A stretch of 64,000 bases of DNA from Avena insularis (taxonomy: Eukaryota > Streptophyta > Magnoliopsida > Poales > Poaceae): contig CM042689.1 of assembly GCA_023614405.1 (NCBI GenBank), positions 305,079,132-305,143,131 of the forward strand, in the 5' to 3' direction. The translations under genes and the position numbers were made by a program. Position 1 is the stretch's first letter. Each line of letters opens with the position of its first letter. Shown piece by piece: positions 54,864 through 64,000 of the stretch. The notes under the pieces are model-generated. The model saw only the letters and a program-made list of their open reading frames with translations, was not told the origin of the DNA and made no database searches.

Positions 54864-55216
54864 TTATAGGAAGATTAATTGTTGGATGATGGTGCATAGC
54901 TAGCGTCTATGATACCCCCACTATTTTCCATATTACTAATAGTGATCATCCAAACCATCAATATACTCCCTCCGTTCCAGAAAAGATGTCGCAGCCATCC
55001 TTCTGCCCATTTCATTTTTTTTGCAAAAATATCCCTAATACATTCAAAACATTTGAAATTTGTGCTGCAAAATCAAATTCCAAATTGAAATATTTTCGTC
55101 GTGCTGCCTTCGTCAATCGACTGGTCCGTAAGCTGTCCCGCTGCCCTCGTGCTCCCAGAGGCAAGAAAAGATCCCGACAACCCGAGATCGTGATCGCGGA
55201 CGCCGGACTTGGAGGC
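54864..55216. other. Host DNA with a one-sided Stowaway-like end
   Basis: At 54966 CTCCCTCCGTTCCAGAAAAG follows TA and matches a Stowaway-type terminal repeat, but no partner end lies before 55217. The MITE is either truncated or was split by the Copia element that starts there. Nothing else is recognisable in the stretch. Confidence 0.5.
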
Positions 55217-55325
55217 TGTTAGACTGTCATACATGTTGTAAACGTACTTTTGGTACCCATATAAATATATGTGATAGGCCACCCCTAAAGGGTTGATCCA
55301 GTTCCTCTAAATTCTACGTCTTACA
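55217..55325 (+). repeat. 5' LTR, 109 bp, of the short-LTR Copia element
   Basis: The LTR runs from TGTTAGACTGTCATAC to TCTACGTCTTACA and is immediately followed by a primer site. A TATA box (TATAAATA) lies at 55260-55267. Only one copy is in the window, so the ends rest on the TG..CA and primer-site positions. Confidence 0.75.
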
Positions 55326-55336
55326 TGGTATCAGAC
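55326..55336 (+). other. Primer binding site, initiator tRNA-Met
   Basis: TGGTATCAGAC follows the LTR without a gap and matches the TGGTATCAGAGC site used by most Copia elements, with one change. Confidence 0.8.
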
Positions 55337-55474
55337 TAGGTCTGCTGCCGCCTAGGGTTTCCACGCCTAGCCGCCGCACCTCACATCACCGCCGCCGCCC
55401 ATCTTTGGCCGCCGCCTCGGGTTCCTCTTTCATCGATCCTCCTCACGCTTCCGCCCTCCACCGCACGCGACGCT

Positions 55475-56889
55475 ATGTCCCGCGCCGCATTGTCTGGCTC
55501 CTCCACCGTCGCCGATCTCCTTCCATCCTTCCTTGCCACCCTTCTCTCGGTCCTAATTGACCATGCTGCCATGACGGCACAGGCGATCGGCACCCTCAGT
55601 GTCGGGTCGCTCTTCTCCAACCCGTTGGCGATCTTACCGTCGGCGCCCAGCGCGACACTCCGGTCGTCGTCGTTGCATCGACGTCGTCCGCACCCGCGGC
55701 GCCCATCGCGCCACTCTCGGCCTCCGTGCCCATGGCCTTTGGCGCCCCTCCTATGATGCCGCAGCCCGCATCTATGCAGGCGCCCCTGCACTGCCGCCTC
55801 CTGCGCTAGCAGCCGCTGCCCCCGCGACCTACGCGCCCCCGCGGTCTTCATGCATGGCTCGCTGCCGGCGTCGTTCCACTTCGGCCATCTCATCACCACC
55901 AAGCTGTCAGAGGATAACTATATTTTTGGCGTGCGTGGGTTCTTCCGCTTCTTGGGAGTCACTACCTGCTCGGCTCTATCGATGGCACTCTCCCCTGCCC
56001 CCCTCCCGCGCGCTCGTGGACAGCGTGAACGGTCCGGTCTACAACCCGGCGCACCGTGTCTGGACGGCGCAGGACCAGGGCAATCTCTCGGCCATCCAGG
56101 GGTCACTCACCCCGGAGATTGTCGGGATGCTCGTCTTCGCCAATACCTCCCATGAATCCTGGACCATCCTGGAGCGCTCCTTCGTGTTGCATTCGTAGGC
56201 TCGCTCCAGTTCCCTTCGTCGCCATCTTGTCGAGTGTGAGAAACTCGACTCCACGACGACGACGTTCTACAACAAGGTCAGTCCCTCTCTGACACCGAAT
56301 TTAACTCCTACATCATCAATGGCCTCGACGAGGAGTATGAAGGCTTGGTCAAGATCGTTAACAAATGCGAGACTCCAATGATAGCGCACGAGCTCTACTC
56401 GTGCCTTCTTCTCACTGAGCAGCGTGTGGAGGCGCATCATGCCAACCACAGCCGCGACACCTCCTTGGTGAATGCCCCCTACAAAGGGGGTCGTGGCCCC
56501 TCTGGTGTCGCCTCGGCCACCTCGATCAAGGGCCCCGCCGCGTCATCCCAGCCACCTTCGGTTCCCCCTCCTACGTCGAGCCCCTCTGGGGGCCACCGAT
56601 CGCGTGTGTGCCAGGTCTGCGGGAGAAAAGGACACTAGGCCTCCAAGTTCCATCTCCGCTTCCAGAAGATTTTCCTCGGTGTCGGAGAAGACGGCAAGGA
56701 CACGAGGAACAACGAGTGTCAAGCTGCCATGGCTGACCGCCCGACGCCGAAGGACCAGCAGGGCTAGACGCAGTCCTATTCCGTTGACTCACACTGGTAC
56801 ATGGACACTGGGGCCACGGATCATCTAACACATGAGATGGGCAAGCTTCACTCCCGTGAGGCCTATCATGGGTCTGACAAGGTCCACAC
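55475..56889 (+). pseudogene. Gag and protease of the short-LTR Copia element
   Basis: Gag starts MSRAALSGSSTVADLLPSFL near 55475 and continues in shifting frames through SVNGPVYNPAHRVWTAQDQ, SLTPEIVGMLVFANTSHESW and TILERSFVLHS, a stop at 56196, then YIINGLDEEYEGLVKIVNKC and LYSCLLLTEQRVEAHHANHS. These are UBN2-type Copia Gag motifs. A single CCHC-like knuckle start (CQVCGRKGH) lies at about 56610-56636, and the protease active site reads HWYMDTGATDHLTHEMGKL (about 56790-56850). It stops at 56889 because of the inserted element. Stops within the knuckle region show it is not functional. Confidence 0.82.
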
Positions 56890-58539
56890 TGTAGGGTTCG
56901 CAACATAGAAAACAAAAAATTTCTTACGATGGGAGCAACTATGTACCAAGATCTATCTACTAGATACAAACAATGGGCGGATGTATATCCGTAGAGAACA
57001 TACCCTTAAATAACGACAAAGCTTAACAAGTTAAACTCGTGGTTGATGTAGACGATCTCTTGCCGATCTCAAGATCGAGAGAAAGTCCTAGTGCCGCAAA
57101 TTAGCAGCGCATTCGTGCTCGCACACACGTCCGAGGCATCGAGCAACCTCCGCCTCCTCGCTCCAGCGATGCAACGGAAGCACAACTCTTTCTTGCCGAA
57201 TAGCCACCGGGAACATGTATCTCGCTAGTCCGAGACCATGGGGAATAAATTCTAGAGGGGAAGAGATCCTTCACGAGGAGGTGTGAGTGAGAGAGAGGAG
57301 AGGGGTGCCTTTTATAGGAGAGAGGGGACCCCAAGGGGGTGGCCGGTGCATGGGGCTGCCCCCTTGCCCTCCCCTCATTCATGTGGGTGGACACTCCACT
57401 CACAAAAACCACTTCAATTCCCTCCACTCAAAATCCCACTCAAAATTGCTATTAAATTTCCACCAAATTTAATGCAAACTCTCATTAAATAAAACTCCTT
57501 TTATTTATTCAGAATTTTGTCAATTACTTTAATGACAAACATTCACATATAACCCCTTGCTAGAATTCCATTTCACATGCAAAAACACTTTCTGCAATTT
57601 CACCCGAAAACCTGTTTCGGTATCTAGTGAAATATATTCCCGCGCTTGTTATTCTTTTCGGCATGAAAATTTTGCTCCAATTGGATGTCGGTGTCTCTTA
57701 AGTGTGTCACCCTATGGTTCACGAATAATGCGGACATGATCGAGACCCCTCTCGGATCAATAATCAGAAGCGGGATCTGGAGACCCATACTGACTCCCAC
57801 ACATTCAACGATGACTTTCTTGTGATCGTCGGAACCTTTTTACACTAGTGTATTAATCCCTTTGTTTCGCGATATATTACCTGTCCGAGATTCGATCATC
57901 GGTATCTCCATACCTAGTTTGATCTCGTTACTGACATGCACTCTTTTCTCGTTCCCGTGATATAACATTCTAGTGATCAAATCACTTGCTTGCAAGCTAA
58001 CCAATGTGATATCACCGAGAGGGCCCAGAGTATATCTATCCGTCATCGGGATGAACAAATTCCACTCTTGATCCATGGGCCTCAACATAACACTTTATTA
58101 GTTCTGAACCCATCTTTATAATCACCCTGTTACGGTGTGACGTTTGATGTTATCAAGAAACTCTTCCGGTGTTAGTGATTGACATGATCTCATGGTCTAA
58201 GATTAGGATCACTTCGTAAGTTGTTATAGCAATATAAACTCAATGACTTTGATCGTAATGCTATACTTCGGATGAATGTTCATCACACCATTACACTAAT
58301 GTTGTGATCCCGTTATTAACAACATCCAACCATGATCAGGAAACCTTGATCATCTTGTTAATCAACGAGCTAGTTTATGAGAGAGGCATAACTAGGAACT
58401 TTCTATTTGTTTATTAAACACACATGTATTAACGTTTCCGTATTAATACAATTATATCATGCAAAATAAACATCTATCATATACTTGGAATACACATAAT
58501 AAACACTTTATTATTGCCTCTCAGGGCATATTCCCTTCA
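56890..58539 (-). repeat. 3' LTR of the minus-strand Copia element
   Basis: On the minus strand it runs from TGAAGGGAATATGCCC at 58539 to CGAACCCTACA at 56890, 1,650 bp. A TATA box (TATAAA) lies at 57311-57316 on the minus strand. The overlap with the 5' LTR from 63610 is clear over the available 390 bp, with scattered substitutions and small indels. Confidence 0.9.
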
Positions 58540-58553
58540 GTCTCCCACTTGCA
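58540..58553 (-). other. Polypurine tract of the minus-strand Copia element
   Basis: On the minus strand tgcaagtgggagac lies directly before the 3' LTR, matching the tract of the plus-strand relative at 29528-29541. Confidence 0.8.
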
Positions 58554-58652
58554 CTAGAGATAATAATCTAGTTACATAGTGATGACTAACAGCCATGGAG
58601 TTCTGGTGTTGATCATGTTTTTCTCTAGGGAGAGTTTTAGTCAACGGATCTG

Positions 58653-60341
58653 CTACTTGTGATCCGTGTGTACTTTACAAATCTTTATATCTCCATCATT
58701 GACATGCTCGCGGATGGAGTGAAACCGGCGCTTAATATGCTTGGAATTCTTGCGAGACCTTGGTTCTTTGGCATTGGCAATGGCACCATTGTTGTCACAA
58801 TAGATCACCATTGGGTCCAACGCGCTCGCAAGCACACCTAGTTCGGATATGAACTCCTTCATCCAAACTGCTTCCTAAGTTGCTTCCTAAGTTGCTTCCA
58901 AAGCAGCAACATATTCGGCATCCATTGTTGATCCCGCCACCACAGGTTGTTTGGAACTCCTCCAACTAACCGCTCCGCCATTCATGAGAAATACGTATCC
59001 GGATTGAGACTTAGAGTCATCCAGATCGGTGTCAAAGCTTGCGTCAACATAACACTTAGCGACGAGCTCTTCTTCACCTCCGTACACAAGAAACATATCC
59101 TTAGTTCTTCGCAAGTACTTAAGGATATTCTTGACCGCTATCCAGTGTTCCGAACCTGGATCCGATTGGTACCTAGTAGTCAAACTAATAGCATGTGCCA
59201 CATCCGGTCTTATACATAGCATGGCGTACATTATAGAGCCTATGGCTGAAGCATAGGGGACTTTGTCCATTATCTCTCTTTCTTCCGCCGTAGCCGGACT
59301 TTGAGTCTTACTCAATGTCTTGCCTTGCAACATAGGTAAGAACCCCTTCTTACTTCCGTCCATTTTAAACTTTAAAATATTATCAAGGTATGTAGTTTGC
59401 GATAGCCCTATTAGGCGCCTAGATCTATCTCTATAGATCTTTATGACTAATATGTATGACGCTTCACCTAGGTCCTTCATTGAAAATTTGCTGTTTAGAT
59501 AACTTTTAACACTGTTTAAAAGATCTATATCATTTGTGACCAATAATATGCCATCCACATATAATATCAGAAATGCCACATTGCTCCCACTCACTTTCTT
59601 GTAAATACAAGCTTCTCCATAAGTTTGGACAAATCCAAACTCTTTGATCACCTCATCAAAGCGGAGATTCCAACTTCGTGATGCTTGCTTCAGTCCATAG
59701 ATGGATCGCTGAAGCTGGCACACCTTGTTAGCATCCTTAGGATCGACAAAACCCTTTGGTTGTATCATATACAACTCTTCTTCAATATTACCATTGAGAA
59801 ACGCGATTTTGACATCCATCTGCCATATCTCATAATCAAAATATGCAACAATTGCTAACATAATCCTAACTGACTTTAGCATCGCTACGGGAGACAATGT
59901 CTCGTTGTAGTCAACTCCTTGAATTTGTCGAAACCCCTTTGAGACAAGTCGAGCTTTATAGATGGTCACATTACCATCAGCATCAGTTTTCCTTTTGAAA
60001 ATCCATTTGTTCTCCATGGCCTTTCGGTTGTGAGGTAAGCCCACCAAGTTCCAAACTTGATTTTCATACATGGATTCCATCTCGGATTTCATGGCTTCTA
60101 ACCATTTGTTGGAATACAGGCTCATCATCGCTTCTTCATACGTCGTAGGGTCATCAATTTCATCAACCATGAAATTCATAACAGGGTTTCCGTATAGCTC
60201 AGGAGCTGCACGCGTCCTGCTAGACCTGCGAGGTTCGGTAGTACTCTCTTTCGGAGTTTCATGATCATTATCATTAGTCCCCTCTTCAACTGGTGAAGCC
60301 AACTCCGGAACGACTTCCGGTGCTGCGCTACTCGCCATACT
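58653..60341 (-). pseudogene. Copia reverse transcriptase and RNase H with altered active site
   Basis: One long open frame (60338-58887) covers RSSRTRAAPELYGNPVMNFM, the RT motifs KARLVSKGFRQIQGVDYNET, IWQMDVKIAFLNGNIEEELY, QPKGFVDPKDANKVCQLQRS and FSMKDLGEASYILVIKIYRD. RNase H follows with RPDVAHAISLTTRYQSDP, AKCYVDASFDTDLDDSKSQS and SSKQPVVAGSTMDAEYVAAL. After stops near 58887 the frame resumes (58862-58653) with AVWMKEFISELGV-like and YCDNNGAIANAKEPRSRKNS. The catalytic YVDD reads YVDG at about 59550-59563, which should abolish polymerisation. Apart from that change, the long frame is open across both domains. Confidence 0.92.
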
Positions 60342-61300
60342 TTAAAGAGAAGGTTTAGTAACCTCTTCGAGTTCTACCTTCCGACTACTCACACCTTTCC
60401 CGAGAAACTCTTTCTCTAGAAAGGATCCATTCTTGGCAACAAAAACCTTGCCCTTGGATCTGTGATAGAAGTAATATCCAATAGTTTCCTTAAGGTATCC
60501 TATGAAGACGCATTTTTCCGCTTTGGGTTCGAATTTATCCGGTTGAAGTTTCTTCACATAAACATCGCATCCCCAAACTTTAAGAAATGACAGCTTAGGT
60601 TTGTTTCCAAACCACAATTCATACGATGTCTTTTCAACGGATTTAGATGGTGCCCGATTTAAAGTGAATCCAGCAGTTTCTAGTGCATAACCCCAAAATG
60701 ACAACGACAAGTCTGTCAGAGACATCATAGATCAAACCATATCCAATAAAGTACGATTACGACGTTCCGACACACCATTTCACTGTGGTGTTCCGGCAGG
60801 TGTGAGTTGTGAAACAATTCCACACTCTTTCATGTGAGTGCTAAACTCATAACTTAGATACTCACCTCCACGGTCGGACCGTAGAAATTTGATCTTTCTA
60901 TTACGATGATTTTCCACTTCATTCTGAAATTCCTTGAACTTTTCAAAGGTTTCAGACTTGTGTTTCATCAAGTATATATAACCATATCTACTCAAATCAT
61001 CTGTGAAAGTAACAAAATAACGATATCCACCTCGCGCCGACACACTCTTGGACCACATACATCAGAATGTATGATTTCCAATAAATCTGTCGCCCGTTCA
61101 ATTGAACCAGAAAACAGCGTTCTAGTCATCTTGCCCATAAGTCATGTCTCACATGTATCAAATGATTCAAAATCAAGTGATTTCAAAAGTCCATCCGAAT
61201 GGAGCTTCTTCATGCGTTTAACGCCAATATGACCTAGACGGCAGTGCCACATATATGCGGATATATCATCATTAAGTTTAATCCTTTTAGCAATCAACAT
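60342..61300 (-). pseudogene. Copia integrase, frameshifted
   Basis: On the minus strand, from right to left, WHCRLGHIGVKRMKKLHSDG with CETCLMG form the zinc-binding region (about 61250-61130) and ERATDLLEIIHSDVCGP gives the first catalytic Asp. SVSARGGYRYFVTFTDDLSR, NRKIKFLRSDRGGEYLSYEF and MKECGIVSQLTPAGTPQ follow with the second Asp (61058-60780). SLSFWGYALETAGFTLNRAP, KLSFLKVWGCDVYVKKLQPD and KCVFIGYLKETIGYYFYHRS make up the C-terminal part (60728-60342). Breaks lie near 61080, 60780 and 60735. Confidence 0.88.
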
Positions 61301-62554
61301 TATGAATATGTGTAACATTATTATCGAGATCCAATAGAAATAAACCATTCATCATCGGTGCATGACCATAAAAGATTTCATTCATATAAATAGAACAACC
61401 ATTGTTCTCGGATTTAAATGAATAACCACTTCGCATCAAACACGATCCAGATACAATGTTCATGCTAAGTGCTGGCACCAGATAAAAATTATTCAAGTTT
61501 ATTGCTAATCCCGATGGCAAGTGGAGAGGTAGCGTTCCGACGGCGATCACATCAACACTTGATCCATTGCCGACACGCATCTTGACCTCACCCCTTGCTA
61601 GCGGTCGCTTGTTCCGCAACCCCTGATTCGAGTTACAAATATTAGCAACTGAACCGGTATCAAATACCAAGGTGCTACTGCGAGCACTAGTCAAGTACAC
61701 ATCAATAACATGTATATCATATATACCTTTGTTTGCCTTGCCGGCCTTCTTGTCTGCCAAATATTTGGGGCAGTTGCGCTTCCAGTGGCCAATCCCTTTA
61801 CAATAGTAGCACTCGGTATCAGACTTAGGGCCAACTCAGGGTTTCTTTTCAGGCACGACAACCGCTTGCCGCCCTTACTTCCCTTTCGTTTCCCTTTCTT
61901 GTCTTTCTTGAAACCAGTGTTCTTATTGATCATCAACACTTGATGTTCCTTCTTGATCTCCACTTCTGCAGTTTTGAGCATTGACAGAAGCTCTGGGAGA
62001 GACTTCTTTATGCCTTGCATATTATAGTTTATCACAAAGCTCTTATAGCTAGGTGGCAGAGACTAAAGAACATGATGGATGCCTAAGTCAATAGGAATCG
62101 ATATTCCCAAGGACACAAGCTTATCGGCGTAACCCGCCATCTTGAGTACATGCTCACTAATGGAGCTGTGCTCTTCCATCATGCAGCTAAAGAACTTTTC
62201 TGAAGCATTGTAGCTCTCTACAGCAGCATGTGTGTCGAAAATCATTTTCAACTCACCCATTGTATCAAATGCATTGCCGTTTTCGAAACACTTTCGAAGT
62301 TCTGGATCTAGCCCATACAATATGCCGCAATGAACTAAGTTATGGTCCTCCTGACGAGTCTGATAGACATTCTTCTCCTCGTCAGGGGCATCCTCAAAAG
62401 GTGGGGGGCCTACCGGTGCTTCTAGCACATATTGCTTTTGTGTAGCAGAGAGGAGAATCCTCAAATTCATGGCCCATTCGGTAAAGTTGCTACCGTTCGT
62501 TGCAAGTTTCTCTTTCTCCATGAACACATTGAAATTAAAAGCAGGTGGTGCCAT
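61301..62554 (-). pseudogene. Copia Gag and protease
   Basis: Gag starts MAPPAFNFNVFMEKEKLATN at 62554 and is open to 62063 (NGSNFTEWAMNLRILLSATQ, FDTHAAVESYNASEKFFSCM), then frameshifts to MQGIKKSLPELLSMLKTAEV and EIKKEHQVLMINKNTGFKKD (62035-61830). A zinc knuckle of the form CYYCKGIGHWKRNCP lies at about 61765-61810. Protease follows at 61760-61287 with STLVFDTGSVANICNS (D-T-G intact) and LVPALSMNIVSGSCLMRSGY. Two or three frame breaks inactivate the polyprotein, but most motifs are unaltered, so this copy is younger or less decayed than the one at 25601. Confidence 0.9.
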
Positions 62555-63596
62555 CTACAATAGAATTTGTAAAGTTTAGACTAAGTTTATGATAGATTGA
62601 GTTCAACTAATCCACATTACGAATGAACTCCCACTCAAAAACGACATCCCTCTTGTCTTTTTGGTGATTATATGAACCAAATCCACTACACCAAGTCCGA
62701 TCATCACGTGAGTCAGTGTAGCTTCAAAGGCGAGCATCAAATGGGCATCATATCTACTATATGCCTCATGCTTAACCTTTCGGTCCGTGTTCCGAGGCCA
62801 TGTCTATACATGCTAGGCTCGCCAAGTAAGAACCTTAGTATTCACGTGTGTAACTGTCTTACACCCAAAATATGGTCGTGGATCCAAGAACACCCGATCA
62901 CCACGTGATGTCTTGGAGCGACTAAAACATAATCGGTGCATACTAAAGGAAGAACACATTCTTATCTTGATATTTAAATGAGGGATCATCTTATTATGCT
63001 AATAAAACGCCAAACAAGCAATATAAGATGCTATCAAACATCACATGTTTATAAGTGAAATGATATGGTTCCCACATATGATCTCTATCATGTGCATCGT
63101 GGTATGATCACTATCATACCTTTATGTGTAAGGCCAAGGTCTATGGAACTTACACGTTATGTGTGTTGTAAGAGTATCATCTCATACTTCTACTTACAAT
63201 ATCACCATATCATAACACTAGACCAACAACAATCTAAACTAGATGCCTCTAAATTATCCATTGCAAGTTTTACGTGGCTTAGGGCTTTCGAAGACAGAAC
63301 CGTTCATACCTATGAACATGAACCACAACGAGGATACCAAATTGTTGACAACTCGTTGCAAAATAGATATTGACTATAGTAGGAGAGACAGACACCCGCT
63401 AGCCACTTATGCAAACTAGTTGCATGTCAAGCGTGGAACAGGTCTCATGTGCGAGGACATGTAAAGTTTGTCCGGACCGCTTCATCCCACTATGCCACCA
63501 ATATCCAAAATTACAACTAAGAAGCAATAACATGATCATCATTGCCCACATACTCATATGTGTACTACCCGTGTAAAGCATCTACGCATAGATCCG
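62555..63596 (-). other. Leader of the minus-strand Copia element
   Basis: This 1 kb between Gag and primer site has only short frames. It contains stretches shared with the leader of the plus-strand Copia element (24434-25600), for example around gatcatcacgtga and ccgaggccatg. No gene is supported. Confidence 0.6.
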
Positions 63597-63608
63597 GATC
63601 TGATACCA
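63597..63608 (-). other. Primer binding site of the minus-strand Copia element
   Basis: On the minus strand TGGTATCAGATC lies one base after the LTR end and matches the initiator tRNA-Met site. Confidence 0.8.
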
Positions 63609-63609
63609 C

Positions 63610-64000
63610 TATAGGGTTTGCAGCATAGAAAACAAAAAATTTCTACGATGGGAACAACTATGTACCAAGATCTATCTACTAGATACAAACAACGGGCGGA
63701 TGTATATCCGTAGAGAACATACCCTTGAAGACCGACAAAGCTTAACGAGTTCTCGTGGTTGATGGAGGCGATCTCTTGCCGATCTCAAGATCGAGAGGAA
63801 GTCCTAGCGCCGCAAATAAGCAATGCATCCGTGCTCGCACACACGTCCGAGGCACCGAGCAACCTCCGCCTCCTCGCTCTAGCGATGAAGCGGAAGCACA
63901 ACTCTTTCTTGCTGAATAGCCACCGGGAACATGTATCTCGCTAGTCCGAGACCATGGGGGATAAATTCTAGAGGGGGAGAGAGATCCTTCACGAGGAGGT
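63610..64000 (-). repeat. 5' LTR (partial) of the minus-strand Copia element
   Basis: The sequence from 63610 repeats that from 56890 (tagggtt(t/c)gca(g/a)catagaa and onward) to the window edge. The LTR end reads TATA in place of TACA on the minus strand, a single change in the terminal CA. Confidence 0.88.

Larger units (their letters stand above)
55217..56889 (+). mobile_element. 5' part of a Copia retrotransposon with a very short LTR
   Basis: The element has a 109-bp LTR, a tRNA-Met primer site directly after it, a Gag gene and the start of the protease. It is then broken by the minus-strand Copia element at 56890, and its remaining part lies beyond the window. The coding region is frameshifted. 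The group is different from the two long-LTR Copia elements here. Confidence 0.8.
56890..64000 (-). mobile_element. Ty1-Copia retrotransposon on the minus strand, 5' LTR running off the window
   Basis: The 3' LTR (56890-58539), polypurine tract, complete Gag-Pol region (62554 down to about 58650), leader, primer site (63597-63608) and the start of the 5' LTR (from 63610) are present. It interrupts the protease of the short-LTR Copia element. Its polyprotein is closely related to that at 25601-29500 but is better preserved. The left flank is cacac (56885-56889); the matching TSD is outside the window. Confidence 0.92.

Noticed and set aside
1..64000. A defence island, biosynthetic cluster or other multi-gene system
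   Set aside because: All recognisable proteins are transposon proteins on both strands, with no set of host genes to form such a system.

Overview
This window is intergenic DNA from a large plant genome, most likely a grass of the wheat/barley/rye/Aegilops group (Triticeae). That placement is an inference from recognisable element types: Stowaway MITEs with CTCCCTCCG ends, Athila-like Gypsy elements primed by tRNA-Asp, CACTA elements starting CACTACAAGAAA, and Copia LTRs starting TGTTGGAGATATGCCC. I find no convincing host gene. Nearly all coding signal is transposon protein, mostly broken by stops and frameshifts.

Left and centre (1-46.8 kb) form one deeply nested stack that can be read from target-site duplications (TSDs). 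The oldest layer is degenerate LINE sequence (1392-3306, minus strand), cut on the left by a Sirevirus-like LTR (183-1391). An Athila-like Gypsy element on the minus strand (3' LTR 3307-4680) lies next to the LINE. A second, related Gypsy element on the plus strand (10299-46291, TSD agagt) landed in its gag gene. That second element was then hit at least four times: a CACTA transposon in its 5' LTR (10913-17706, TSD act), a very long solo LTR in its gag (19343-34306), a Copia-type solo LTR at the start of its reverse transcriptase (35784-37148), and a Sirevirus-like solo LTR further into pol (37765-40068, TSD aggtt). The long solo LTR was itself split by a complete Copia element (22555-31395, TSD tccgc). 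At several junctions, removing the insert and one TSD copy restores the protein reading frame across the break.

Right part (46.8-64 kb): after a truncated gag remnant and a Stowaway MITE (46909-47034) come a 5.9 kb non-autonomous Helitron on the minus strand (47691-53570) holding a Pif1-type helicase remnant, a Harbinger-like element with its own promoter-like region (about 53664-54863), the 5' part of a Copia element with an unusually short LTR of 109 bp (from 55217), and a minus-strand Copia element (56890 to beyond the window end) inserted in the protease region of that short-LTR element.

The most interesting points are an intact extra coiled-coil reading frame behind the integrase of the plus-strand Gypsy element, with an internal TATA box and a second polypurine tract; replacement of pol by an ATHILA-ORF-like gene in the related minus-strand element; a 6.1 kb solo LTR; tRNA-like Pol III box pairs in tandem within the CACTA element; and base-level definition of the Helitron. 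Family names are left unassigned where I could not compare against a repeat library.
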